Positions 46,128 to 55,071 of a stretch of 64,000 nt of DNA are shown in pieces (position 1 is the first letter of the stretch; every line of letters begins with the position of its first letter). Made by a program: the position numbers and the translations under genes. A model generated the notes under the pieces. It had not been told where the DNA came from. It did no database searches and saw only the letters and a list, made by a program, of their open reading frames with translations. The stretch covers positions 831,063 through 895,062 of the forward strand of contig JAHPZA010000006.1 of NCBI GenBank assembly GCA_019058445.1, read 5' to 3'. This DNA comes from Promethearchaeota archaeon. GTDB taxonomy: Archaea > Asgardarchaeota > Lokiarchaeia > Sigyniarchaeales > SOKP01.

Positions 46128-46147
46128 TAGACGAATCGTCTTAATTA
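46119..46147 (-). other. Candidate 29-nt bulge-helix-bulge mRNA intron (copy A)
   Basis: Canonical bulge-helix-bulge on the coding strand. The outer helix is CGTG (46157-46154) with CACG (46117-46114). The central 4-bp helix is CCTG (46153-46150) with CAGG (46124-46121), all Watson-Crick. The 5' bulge is ATT and the 3' bulge ACC, three bases each. Inside, ATTA and GACG pair with CGTC and TAAT around a 3-base loop, with one bulged A. Cleavage after base 2 of each bulge joins GTGCCTGAT to CCACGAAAC. That reads VPDPRN, in frame and aligned without gaps to the paralogue. This matches the substrate of archaeal splicing endonuclease. Confidence 0.82.
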
Positions 46148-47032
46148 ATCAGGCACGAGACACTGGGTCCAACCCAGATAAATAAAACTCTCACAAACAG
46201 TTAAACCTGCAATATGGAAGAAAGGAAAACCTGATAATGCTGTTCCCACTCCCCATTCCCAATTAAGCCATGACCGAATAGACATAATGTTAGAAATTGT
46301 ATTTCTATGGCTTATCATTGCTCCTTTGGGAGGTCCTGTGGTGCCTCCAGTATATTGAATAAATGCAATATTGTCGGGAGAAATCTCTACATTCGGCGGA
46401 TCAGTTGGATATTTTGCAAAAACGTCATCATGAATATCTAATACAGTTTTTCCCTCTAAAGGTGTGACTTCTCCCGAAGGAATTTCCTGAACAGCTTTAA
46501 TTTTTTCCTGTTGTTCTTTTGGAAAGATCCCAATAACGCTGGTGGTTAAGACAAGTTTTAATTGAGGGCATTTCGAAGCGATTTTAACCAATCTTCCCGC
46601 AAAAATTGCATCTAAAGTTATCAATGCAACATTTTTTCCACCCTCTCCTAAGTCGTTTATTTGGTATTGCATTTGAATCTCCGACATGAGAGGAGAAACT
46701 CCTGAAAGGATACATCCTGCTCTCAATATACCTACGAGGGCAATAACATATTCTGGAATATTAGGTAAATTTACTGCTACAACATCCCCTTTTTTAAATC
46801 CATGGTCAATTAATGCATTTGCTAACGAATTTGCGTATTTATCCAGCTGCCCATATGTAACTTCTAAACCTTGAAATGCTAAAGCAACTTTATCGGGAAC
46901 TTCTTTAAATGTCCGTTCTATTCCTTTTACATATGTGGTGTCGAATTCCTTTGGATCGATATCGTGAACATCAGAATCCCAATTTTTTTTCCAAAAACGG
47001 CTAGCATAAATTTCTTCTGCCATATTTATCAC
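46145..47032 (-). CDS. Acyl-CoA ligase, N-terminal exon (copy A)
   Basis: N-terminal part (295 aa) of the second acyl-CoA ligase. Motifs: KGDVVAVNLPNIPEYVIALV, the A3 loop YTGGTTGPPKGAMISHRN, GFPFFHIAGLTVCESF and the end WTQCLVPD. The stop codon lies inside the 29-nt insert; the real exon ends at 46148. Joined with the downstream exon it makes a ~570-residue enzyme with every family motif, so a decaying pseudogene is unlikely. The paralogous copy B begins 14.3 kb to the left in the same orientation. Confidence 0.85.
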   Translation of the reverse strand: MINMAEEIYASRFWKKNWDSDVHDIDPKEFDTTYVKGIERTFKEVPDKVALAFQGLEVTYGQLDKYANSLANALIDHGFKKGDVVAVNLPNIPEYVIALVGILRAGCILSGVSPLMSEIQMQYQINDLGEGGKNVALITLDAIFAGRLVKIASKCPQLKLVLTTSVIGIFPKEQQEKIKAVQEIPSGEVTPLEGKTVLDIHDDVFAKYPTDPPNVEISPDNIAFIQYTGGTTGPPKGAMISHRNTISNIMSIRSWLNWEWGVGTALSGFPFFHIAGLTVCESFIYLGWTQCLVPD

Positions 47033-47425
47033 TGATTTCTTTTTTTTTTGTAAATTTTATTATGTGTAACTATAATTGATCAATTCTTTTTATAAAAGTT
47101 TTATACATCCATTTTTTTCTATATTATTAATTATGCTTTATTTTAATATTGAAAATTAATAATAATTATTAAAAAAAATAAAAACAATTCTCAAAATAGA
47201 AAAAAAAGATTAATTAATTGTTGATTTAGGGCATTTTAGGTAACACAATTTCTCTTATTTATGCTATACACGATTAAATTTATCAAATCTTTTTAGATAA
47301 ATTCTACCCAATTCTTTGGTAATTTTTTCAATAATAATCCACTTCAAGTTTAAAAATTAACAGATATTACCACTACAAAAAGGAAAAAAAAATTTTTAAT
47401 AAAAAAATAGAAATTTAGGTTTAGA
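47033..47425. other. AT-rich intergenic region
   Basis: 393 bp between two minus-strand genes. Long A and T runs and TATA-like stretches close to the ligase start suggest its promoter. No protein-like ORF, tRNA or strong inverted repeat noticed. Confidence 0.5.
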
Positions 47426-47812
47426 TTAGAATAGAATACTGGCAAGACCAAGTGTTACTCTAATTATGAAAAGTAGTACAATTACTATGATTATAGCGAA
47501 TATGACTGCTACTATTGTAACTACTATGGCCCCTCCATACCCTGTCTTGTGGCGCGCATTCACGAGAAGCCAAAAGATTAGTAAAAAGATTAATAACGAA
47601 ATTATTAACCATAAGATACCTGCCGGTGTGATTATTAATATCACCCATAAGATAATTGCGCCGACTAATGCAGTAAGAAAGGCCGAACCAAATGAATCAT
47701 TTTCAGATTCAACAAAACCTAATCCTAGTTTGAGAAAAACTGTGATAAATAGCAACAAAAAGATTAAAAGCAACACATAAAGAATAAGACCAGCTACTCC
47801 TTGCATTAACAT
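47426..47812 (-). CDS. Small polytopic membrane protein
   Basis: 128-residue, extremely hydrophobic protein with four helices (about 5-32, 45-62, 63-85 and 95-122), a polar loop VESENDSFGS and a short basic loop NARHKTGYGG. No recognised family; could be a small membrane-complex subunit. ATG at 47812 (MLMQGVAG). Isolated by AT-rich flanks on both sides. Confidence 0.62.
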   Translation of the reverse strand: MLMQGVAGLILYVLLLIFLLLFITVFLKLGLGFVESENDSFGSAFLTALVGAIILWVILIITPAGILWLIISLLIFLLIFWLLVNARHKTGYGGAIVVTIVAVIFAIIIVIVLLFIIRVTLGLASILF

Positions 47813-48163
47813 TTTAAAATCTCACTTTTTTTTAGTTTTGTTTTTAATTAAATTTTTTTTAATAGATTTATAGGATATCTAATGTTTTTTTTTCTTTATT
47901 TAGTTTACTCTTCTAATATATCAAACTTTTTTCTTTAAAAAGAAGTATTCTATTTTTGTCGGCATCAAATACACTAATTTATAAAGCTCTTTTTACTTTT
48001 ACTTTTAATCTCCTCCCTCTGTCTCCATGTAATCATCTTACTTTCAAAAGTACTCTTAATTCTTTTAAATGGAACTCTCTTTTTAAATCATTTGCAGATT
48101 GAGCAAAGTTCAGAAAATTGTCGACGTATTTTGTTTTTATTTTGACGGATCACTTTTTCGTTT
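47813..48163. other. AT-rich intergenic region before the RadA paralogue
   Basis: 351 bp between divergent genes. No credible ORF: the longest minus-strand candidate is about 20 codons. Region 47990-48160 is slightly less AT-rich and probably contains the promoter of the RadA-like gene. No CRISPR or tRNA pattern. Confidence 0.45.
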
Positions 48164-48928
48164 GTGAAAAAATTAGCTCCATTTGATTCCGGTTTTCGAG
48201 TATATCAAAAGAACAACAGACTCCCGATCATTTCAAGCGGAGATTCTACGCTGGACGAATTATTTGGGGGAGGCTTTCATAAAGATTTAGTGTATCTCTT
48301 ATATGGAGATAAAAAAAAAACGACCAGTATCTTGCTAACTACCGCAGTTACAGCACAGAAGGCACTTGTGAATGGAGGAATGGGGGATGGGATAAAAGTT
48401 GCGTTTATTGATGGAAATAATCGGTTTAATCCCTACAATGTAAGTAAATATGCAGTCACCCAAAAACTATCCCCTACCAAAGTCTTAGAAAACATCATTA
48501 TCGCCCGAGCATTCACCTGGGATCAAATGATTGAACTGTTGGAGAATCGACTTGCCAAGCTTGAACATGTCAAGGTGGTCATGGTCTCAGGAATCACTAC
48601 TCTTTTTCAAAGCTATGAGAAACAGACATTTGAGGACCTGTTGAGAGCAATAGACGGAATCAAGAAGATATTGGCAAGAACAAAACCATTAATTATATTA
48701 ACTGCCCCCTTAAATGAACACTCCCTCTTTAGGCCAAAGGGTGGCAAGATTCTTTCTCATTTCGGAAATGTTCTGGTATTGATAAATGAAGACGAGCGTT
48801 ATGTGGAATATAACCTTGTCCAACATCCTTTTTTGTCAGAAAATCGATTATTAAAGTGGAAGCCTCGGGAGCCGAAAAGAAAAGTGTCAAATCCTACGAA
48901 AAATACCACTATAGATTGCTGGTTCTAA
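48164..48928 (+). CDS. RadA/RecA-like paralogue with degraded P-loop
   Basis: 254-residue protein with the RadA/KaiC-type ATPase core but a damaged Walker A. SSGDSTLDELFGGGFHKDLV is the usual RadA entry. The P-loop reads GDKKKTTS instead of GxxGxGKT. A Walker B-like strand VKVVMVSGITTLF lacks the terminal Asp. The C-terminal part (LIILTAPLNEHSLFRPKGG; HFGNVLVLINED) matches RadA-paralogue strands, and the tail KRKVSNPTKNTTIDCWF is basic. Probably a non-catalytic recombination mediator. It lies in the same neighbourhood as the PolB2-like gene; such pairs occur in archaeal damage responses, an inferred link. GTG start. Confidence 0.75.
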   Translation: MKKLAPFDSGFRVYQKNNRLPIISSGDSTLDELFGGGFHKDLVYLLYGDKKKTTSILLTTAVTAQKALVNGGMGDGIKVAFIDGNNRFNPYNVSKYAVTQKLSPTKVLENIIIARAFTWDQMIELLENRLAKLEHVKVVMVSGITTLFQSYEKQTFEDLLRAIDGIKKILARTKPLIILTAPLNEHSLFRPKGGKILSHFGNVLVLINEDERYVEYNLVQHPFLSENRLLKWKPREPKRKVSNPTKNTTIDCWF

Positions 48929-49020
48929 AAGAATTGCTTAGACTATAGTCATCAAAAGAGTGATAAAACCTTAATTTATTCAATATTTATATCAATCTAT
49001 CAGCTTAGGATGGCTATTTT

Positions 49021-50127
49021 ATGAATAAAAAGATAAAAGTTTTTGGTGCTGCGTTAGATCCTATAGACGATCCGATGAAAGTTCTTGCCAAATGTTCTTA
49101 TATCAATCGGATAGCACAAAATATTGTTGATCCTGAAAGAGCTTTTTTGGATCCTTATGAAGGCTTACTTAAGTTTTCAAAGGTTTTGAATAAGGAGGAA
49201 TATATCAAAATAGGGAAATTTCCAATTGAGTCATGGTTAACTCCTAAACCTAAAATTGAAGATTATCCCCTATTAGATCCCTTTAAATATCAAGAATATG
49301 TTAATAGTGGGGCCGTGAGAGCGCTTTCTAAAAATTTAGAGAATTTTGTTTTGGAAAAAATACTACCAGATATACCGTTAATGATAGGTGTGGATCATTC
49401 TTTAACTGGGGGAGTTTTGAGTGCTCTTTCGAAGAAATATGGACCGGAAAATATATTAATAGTAATATTTGACGCTCACTTCGATGCCATTCCTGCTCAA
49501 ATCTCGTTAGATTTAGTAAAATATATGCAAGAACATCAAAAGGAAATACATGTACTTTCTCCTGGATTACTCGACTCTATGGATGTTAATTCTATTATCT
49601 TAAAAGATAGTTATACATGTGCTTCTTTCTTGGATTATTTAATTCAAGATGGTACTATATTACCAGAAAATTTGATTGTTTTTGGTTGTCAAGATTATCC
49701 TAGTGAGGAATATCGCTTTATAGACGATTCAAGGGTAAGGCAATTTGTAGAATATTATCAATCTTTTGAGGAAAAGAGTGCAAAAATTATTCCTGGAACA
49801 ATAAATAAAAATAATATGGTAAAGAAATTAAAGGAATCTTTAGAAGAGTGCAAAGTGCCTTATGTTTACATCTCATTTGATGTAGATGTAGGGATTTTTA
49901 AAGAAATTCTAGCAGCTCGATTTATGAATGTTATAGGAATTGAGAAAGAATTGATCTTGAATGCTGCAAGAGTTATTAAAGCATTCATGGAACTAAAAAA
50001 ATGTGAATTAATTGGCCTAGATTTTTTAGAAATTGATACGTATATCCTTGGTAGAGAACTTAAAAAATCGGGAAGAATCGATCGAACAGCTCAAGTAATT
50101 GATGAATTTTTAGAGATAATAATTTAA
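49021..50127 (+). CDS. Arginase/agmatinase family (ureohydrolase) protein
   Basis: Ureohydrolase-fold protein of 368 aa. Metal-binding motifs: GVDHSLTGG (the GGDHS site with Val for Gly), FDAHFDA (DAHxD) and SFDVDVGIF (SxDxDxxDP, with the last Asp and Pro replaced by Gly and Ile). So most Mn ligands are present, but one position differs from arginase or agmatinase. It is longer than usual by an N-terminal ~120-residue extension. The substrate could be a guanidino compound or formimidoyl derivative; unproven. Monocistronic on the plus strand, convergent with the DUF3795 gene seven bases away. Confidence 0.83.
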   Translation: MNKKIKVFGAALDPIDDPMKVLAKCSYINRIAQNIVDPERAFLDPYEGLLKFSKVLNKEEYIKIGKFPIESWLTPKPKIEDYPLLDPFKYQEYVNSGAVRALSKNLENFVLEKILPDIPLMIGVDHSLTGGVLSALSKKYGPENILIVIFDAHFDAIPAQISLDLVKYMQEHQKEIHVLSPGLLDSMDVNSIILKDSYTCASFLDYLIQDGTILPENLIVFGCQDYPSEEYRFIDDSRVRQFVEYYQSFEEKSAKIIPGTINKNNMVKKLKESLEECKVPYVYISFDVDVGIFKEILAARFMNVIGIEKELILNAARVIKAFMELKKCELIGLDFLEIDTYILGRELKKSGRIDRTAQVIDEFLEIII

Positions 50128-50134
50128 TTTGCTT

Positions 50135-50551
50135 TTATTTGTCGTTTTTCTTTTTGTACATCTTAGGATCTTTCTTCTCTAAAGTAAGAGGGTCTCCACC
50201 ATATTGAACCTTTTTTCCTTGATAATAAAGTGTGGTTTTTTCTTCACATATTTTATCCCATTCTTCTAATCCAAGCTTTTGAATCATTATAGAATTATAT
50301 ACTTTTGAATTATGAGGGGCAAATATTTCAAAATTCACGATTGGTTGGAGCATTTCACAGGGAAAATCTTCACATTCATAACAAAATTCATATCCTTTGC
50401 TTGTCACACATTCATATGTTTTGCATAAGGGAAGTTTATAAATCTGCCCTTTTTGCTCCCGACATCCTTTGCAGTTATAAAATTTCACACCCGGACATCT
50501 CTTACAATAGATCCCGCAAGGTGCATGCCATTCTTTTAAATCTTCGCTCAT
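50135..50551 (-). CDS. DUF3795 cysteine-rich protein
   Basis: 138-residue protein with the DUF3795 pattern: APCGIYCKRCPG, FYNCKGCREQKG, PLCKTYECVTSKG and CYECEDFPCEML, twelve cysteines in all. These probably bind zinc or an iron-sulfur cluster. A helical C-terminus follows with YNSIMIQKLGLEEWDKICEE. The family is common in anaerobic bacteria and archaea and has no established function. Stop codons of this gene and the ureohydrolase are a few bases apart (convergent ends). Confidence 0.85.
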   Translation of the reverse strand: MSEDLKEWHAPCGIYCKRCPGVKFYNCKGCREQKGQIYKLPLCKTYECVTSKGYEFCYECEDFPCEMLQPIVNFEIFAPHNSKVYNSIMIQKLGLEEWDKICEEKTTLYYQGKKVQYGGDPLTLEKKDPKMYKKKNDK

Positions 50552-50665
50552 GAATAATGCACTTTTTATATTTTATTAATTATTAGCTTAGAGATTTTAA
50601 AACTATTTGTGTTTTGAAATTAAATGATTATATTCAAATATGTTTTAATGGATTCTAAAAGCAAC

Positions 50666-51637
50666 TCATTCCATGCCAAGTAGTCTTGCTGCGTTATGAT
50701 ATAACCATTTTCTTTTTACATCTTCTTTTAACGGAAGATTCATAACCCCGTCAGCCAATTGTTTAATTGACTGTCCCATAAATAGCCACGTTGATCCGAA
50801 AAGTATTTTATCTTGAAGAACTGAATTTCCGTAATGAATTAATGGCTCCCATCCCGTTCCTTTCATTCCAATGTATTTAGGCTGATATGAAGCTATATCT
50901 ATATAAATATTCGGATTACGCCAAGCAACAGCAACCATTTCATTTATCCAAGGCCATCCACCATGTCCAGCAATCATTACTAGTTCAGGAAAGTCTTGAG
51001 CTACTAAATCTAAAAGGATTGGTCTCTCAACCTCCATTGAATATGTTGAATAATTAATAGATAAATGAAACCAAATTGGAATATCGAGTTCTACACAAGT
51101 AGAATAAATAGGATACATTTTAGCATGAGTTGGAGGTATTTTAAACATAAATGGCCTAACAGCTATACCTCTTAGTCCTAAATCATAACTTCGTCTAATC
51201 TCTCTTATTGCATCCATTCCTTTTAAAGGATCTATACCTGCGAAACCAACAAACTTATTTGGAAATCGATTAACAATTTCAGCATAATAATCATTTGGAA
51301 GTCCTGCAATTCCGCTTGGTGTTTCTTCGTCAAGATTAAAAATTACCGCTTTTTCTACGCCCATCTTGTTAAGTTGTGAGATAAATTCTTCTACTGTCAT
51401 GGTTAACTTTCTAATTTTCGGTAGAAATGGTTCAACAGCTTCTTTAAGTTCTTTTGGACTAAGAGATACTTTCATATTATAAAGCTCTTCAGCCGTGATA
51501 CCTAATAATGGAGCGACTCTAGGACCAAATACGTCCTTTAAATATCTAGACATCTGAGGAGGCAATGATATCAGTAAATCAATAAACACCTCCTCAGTTG
51601 GCACATAGCAAAGACTATCGATTATTTTATAATTCAT
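50666..51637 (-). CDS. Amidohydrolase family (TIM-barrel metal-dependent hydrolase)
   Basis: 323-residue protein of the amidohydrolase-2 class (aminocarboxymuconate-semialdehyde decarboxylase/resorcylate decarboxylase-like). The usual N-terminal HxH is absent: the first strand reads YKIIDSLCYVPTEE. Later ligand positions are visible as IPIWFHLSINYST, VMIAGHGGWPW and the terminal KILFGSTWLF (Asp position replaced by Ser). Metal binding may be incomplete. Substrate unknown; hydrolysis or decarboxylation of a carboxylated ring is typical of the family. Stands alone with AT-rich flanks. Confidence 0.8.
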   Translation of the reverse strand: MNYKIIDSLCYVPTEEVFIDLLISLPPQMSRYLKDVFGPRVAPLLGITAEELYNMKVSLSPKELKEAVEPFLPKIRKLTMTVEEFISQLNKMGVEKAVIFNLDEETPSGIAGLPNDYYAEIVNRFPNKFVGFAGIDPLKGMDAIREIRRSYDLGLRGIAVRPFMFKIPPTHAKMYPIYSTCVELDIPIWFHLSINYSTYSMEVERPILLDLVAQDFPELVMIAGHGGWPWINEMVAVAWRNPNIYIDIASYQPKYIGMKGTGWEPLIHYGNSVLQDKILFGSTWLFMGQSIKQLADGVMNLPLKEDVKRKWLYHNAARLLGME

Positions 51638-51879
51638 TTTTATCTATCCTGATTATTTTTAAATTTTTAGTGTTTTACAAAGATATGTTAGATTATAAAA
51701 CAAACATTTTTAATTAAAATTTTGATCTAACATCTCGCTCTAAAATCGCCTTAAAAATGAGTTATGAATAATTAAAAATCAGAAAACTCTTAATGTATTC
51801 TCTTTTAAATCCAATACCAAACTATTTCTTTTGATTATTTATTATCCTACTATACCAAAACCACAAATTAAGGTGAAGA

Positions 51880-52155
51880 ATGGTCGGCAGAACTGTGCCA
51901 AGCTTTAGGCCTGCTTTAGAACATGAAATAGAAAGCTGGAAAGATTTTAAAAGGGCACTTCGTCTTCAAGAGCAAGAAATTTTTAATAAGTTAATGAATT
52001 TTGCGCGAATTCATGCTGACGCGGGGAGTTTAAGTGCGAGACCCATGCTTTCTGAAATTCTTTTCATGTCTTTTGCAATTGAGCAGGAGAAGAAAATTGA
52101 AATATTAGAGAGTAAGGTTAAAGAACTAGAAGTAAAAATAAAGGGAAAAGAATAG
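51880..52155 (+). CDS. Small helical protein in operon with PolB2-like polymerase
   Basis: 91-residue helical protein. N-terminus VGRTVPSFRPALEHEIESWK is followed by helices including FKRALRLQEQEIFNKLMNFA and a C-terminal coiled coil (EKKIEILESKVKELEVKIKG). No recognised domain. Its stop is two bases before the TTG of the polymerase gene, so translation is coupled. This suggests a dedicated partner or regulator of the polymerase. Small polymerase-associated ORFs of this kind are known beside archaeal PolB2 genes; that link is inferred from context. Confidence 0.72.
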   Translation: MVGRTVPSFRPALEHEIESWKDFKRALRLQEQEIFNKLMNFARIHADAGSLSARPMLSEILFMSFAIEQEKKIEILESKVKELEVKIKGKE

Positions 52156-52157
52156 AA

Positions 52158-54560
52158 TTGGAACGTTTCGAGCAATTTGATGGTTGGCTTTTAGATGTCT
52201 CAACATGTAGTGATGGAGTAGTCCTTTGGGTAAAAAAAGGGAAAATCATCTTGGAGATATTTCAAGAATTCTATCCCGAATTTTTTGCTGTTCCAAAGAA
52301 GAATATTGGCAGTGATTTTAAAAGGTTAAAAGGTATTATCGAGGCGCATCCTAACGTAAAAAACGTACGGGTGTGTGAGAAATATGTGAAGCTGGAGGAT
52401 CATAAAAAAACGAAAATCTTTGGCGTGTCTGTATCCAAACCATCGGAATTTAAAAGAACAATTAAAGAGATTGACGAAATCGGGCAGTTTACTCTGTATA
52501 ATACTGATCTCCCAATCTCACAGATGTATTTTTATGTAAAGGATTTATTCCCTATGTCTTTTTGTAGCTTCAAGGTTAAAACTGAAAAAGATAAAGACCA
52601 AAAAAGCAGTATGTTACGTTTGATCTCCTTAGAGCTCAAGGATGATAACGAAGAGTTGTTTTATGAATTACCACCTCTCAAGGCAGTGTGGCTCGACATT
52701 AAAGTTCAGCAACATGGGCTAAGATCTTATTATAATGAACCACTTGCCTATGCTGAAATCAGTGTTGTTGAAAAAGATAGGCAGAACAATATTCCTCGAG
52801 CCGATGGGTTAAGAAGAAGGAGAATCCTCGTTGATGATGCTGACGAAGCAGAGACGTTAAAGGGAATCGCTCGATTAATTGAAAACCTCGATCCTGACAT
52901 TATACTTACACAAGGTGGCGATGAGTTCGTTTTCCCTTATCTGGCAGCTCGAGCGTCAGTAAATCATGTATCGAAGGAATTGTATTTTTCTCGAACCAAA
53001 ACGCCACTAAAGAACTGTGTTTTTGAGCTTTCAGGAGGATCTGATCATTATATGTCCTACGGTATAATTAGGCGTCGCTCAAAGACACAGGTATATTTTA
53101 CCGGACGGTTTCATTTAGATACAACTACCTATGGAAGCTTGCATTTTAGCGAGGGAAACATTCCCGGAGTAATAGAGGTAGCTCGCATCTCCCGAGTCCC
53201 GCTACAGAGGTTATGTAGAATCACAATTGGTGGCGCACTTCAATCAATACAATTCTATAACGCTTATAAACTTGACCATCTCATTCCGCCTTTTAAGAAA
53301 AGTCCTGAAGGATTTCGGAATGGTATGGATTTAATTAGAGGTGATCGCGGAGGGCATATATTTGAACCATTAATTGGAGTGTTCGATCAAGTAGTCGAAT
53401 TAGATTTCTCTTCAATGTATCCCTCTTTAATGGCAAACTACAATATTTCTTCAGAAACTCTCAACTGTAAATGTTGTGAAGATGACGGCACAGGAATAAA
53501 AGTACCTGGATTAAATTTTCACATATGCTCAAAAAGAGAAGGGATCATTTCAAAGTCGATTAGCTTGCCATTAACAAAACGATTGCATTGCAAGGAATAT
53601 GTGAGAAAAACAGGGGATCTTAGATATAAATTCACAGATATAGCATTAAAATGGGTGCTTGTGGTAAGTTTTGGGTATCTGGGATTTAAAAACGCTCGAT
53701 TCGGAAAAATTGAGGCCCATCAAACTGTTTGTGCATTTGCTCGCGAATTTCTTATGCGCACAGCTGAGATAGCAGAATCCTTTGGATGTCGAATTATTCA
53801 TGGAATTGTGGATTCGATTTATATTCAAGATACTTTAGGGAGATCTCCCGAAGAATTCGAAAGCATCACAAAAAAAATTGCCGATAGAATTACAGAGGAG
53901 ACAAATATTCCTATGAGTTGGGATGGGAGATTTAATATCATTGTCTTTCTTCCTTCTCAAGCGGAACCTGATGTTCCGGCTCTCAGCCATTACTGGGGCA
54001 TTAAAGCTGATGGTGAAATAAAAGTAAGAGGAATTGAGGTACGACGAAGAGATATACCGAAAATAATCAAAGAAGCTCAATATGCATTTATAGATGTCTT
54101 TAAAGGTGCAACCTCTGTAAAAGAATTCATGAAAAAAGTACCCGAAGCTAGGAAAATCCTTTTCAAATATGCTGATAAAATTGAAAGTGGCGCAGTTTCG
54201 AAAGAAGAACTCACTATTCGTCAACGAATCTCTCGAACTCCTTCGAAATACAAGGTAAACTCTTATCAAGCAGTGGCGGCAAAACAATTAGAACAGTCGG
54301 GAGTTATGGCAACTCCTGGAAAAAACGTGAGATATGTCATTTTGAATGCGGAGGCAGATCCCGATTTCCCGGAAAAAAAGGTAATCCTTTCAGATTGGTA
54401 TGACAAGAAAAAACATCAATATGACAAAAAAAAGTATATTGAATTATTACAAAGAGCGTTTGAAAACATATTTCCGTTTGAATTTCCTAAACTTGAAGAG
54501 CTATTGAAGTCTCGTGCTAACCGAAGGTCAAGTCAAAAAAACCTCTCATGCTATACTTAA
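52158..54560 (+). CDS. polB: PolB2-like family B DNA polymerase with altered catalytic motifs
   Basis: 800-residue family B polymerase fold. Motif A is intact (ELDFSSMYPSLM, Asp416) and motif B keeps its Lys (ALKWVLVVSFGYLG, Lys498). Motif C reads HGIVDSIYI instead of YGDTDS, so the first catalytic Asp is Ile550 while Asp552 remains. The exonuclease motif I is DIK rather than DIE, and the Exo II region has GGDEF. This is the pattern of the archaeal PolB2 group described as having disrupted catalytic motifs. Its Sulfolobus relative (Dpo2) is induced by DNA damage. Probably weakly active or structural. TTG start, coupled to the preceding small gene. Confidence 0.88.
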   Translation: MERFEQFDGWLLDVSTCSDGVVLWVKKGKIILEIFQEFYPEFFAVPKKNIGSDFKRLKGIIEAHPNVKNVRVCEKYVKLEDHKKTKIFGVSVSKPSEFKRTIKEIDEIGQFTLYNTDLPISQMYFYVKDLFPMSFCSFKVKTEKDKDQKSSMLRLISLELKDDNEELFYELPPLKAVWLDIKVQQHGLRSYYNEPLAYAEISVVEKDRQNNIPRADGLRRRRILVDDADEAETLKGIARLIENLDPDIILTQGGDEFVFPYLAARASVNHVSKELYFSRTKTPLKNCVFELSGGSDHYMSYGIIRRRSKTQVYFTGRFHLDTTTYGSLHFSEGNIPGVIEVARISRVPLQRLCRITIGGALQSIQFYNAYKLDHLIPPFKKSPEGFRNGMDLIRGDRGGHIFEPLIGVFDQVVELDFSSMYPSLMANYNISSETLNCKCCEDDGTGIKVPGLNFHICSKREGIISKSISLPLTKRLHCKEYVRKTGDLRYKFTDIALKWVLVVSFGYLGFKNARFGKIEAHQTVCAFAREFLMRTAEIAESFGCRIIHGIVDSIYIQDTLGRSPEEFESITKKIADRITEETNIPMSWDGRFNIIVFLPSQAEPDVPALSHYWGIKADGEIKVRGIEVRRRDIPKIIKEAQYAFIDVFKGATSVKEFMKKVPEARKILFKYADKIESGAVSKEELTIRQRISRTPSKYKVNSYQAVAAKQLEQSGVMATPGKNVRYVILNAEADPDFPEKKVILSDWYDKKKHQYDKKKYIELLQRAFENIFPFEFPKLEELLKSRANRRSSQKNLSCYT

Positions 54561-54681
54561 AATGTGTTCTGAATGGATTTTAGTCATAATTGAAAGCTTT
54601 TCTCGAGAAATTGTAAAAATAATGTTTTAGAAATCTTTTACTCTCTTTGGATTTATAGTTGAATACAATAATTTTAAGATC

Positions 54682-54864
54682 ATGTCAAAAACAGTTTCGT
54701 CTTATTTTGATTGGGAATTAAATTTTCGGAGAAAATCTCAATTAAGTCATATTTCTGAAATTGAAACAAAGAGAATAAGAGATAAAGAAGATGTTAATTC
54801 TCTTGGAATTTCTGATAATAATTATAAAGATTTTATGAAAAAGTGGAAAGAAAAAAACCTCTGA
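54682..54864 (+). CDS. Small basic protein, YFDW family, paralogue 1
   Basis: 60-residue basic protein: MSKTVSSYFDWELNFRRKSQ at the start and VNSLGISDNNYKDFMKKWKE near the end, with a charged middle. It closely matches the 59-residue protein 208 bp downstream, especially the YFDW and NSLGISD blocks. Conservation of both ends while the linker diverges supports real translation. Function unknown; location after the polymerase is suggestive only. Confidence 0.7.
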   Translation: MSKTVSSYFDWELNFRRKSQLSHISEIETKRIRDKEDVNSLGISDNNYKDFMKKWKEKNL

Positions 54865-55071
54865 CCTCATAATTTCATTTTGGTCTATTTGTATCCAAAA
54901 AATTGTTTTTTAATTACTTAAAATGATGTTTTCAAATAGAAAGAAAATTTAACATTTCCGTAAAATATCCGTTCTAAAAGCACGTATATTGATGTTGAAA
55001 ACATAGTCGTTTATATACGGAGTTTATTAGTTTATCAAATTTGTAAAATATATTTATACGATTATAAATCA

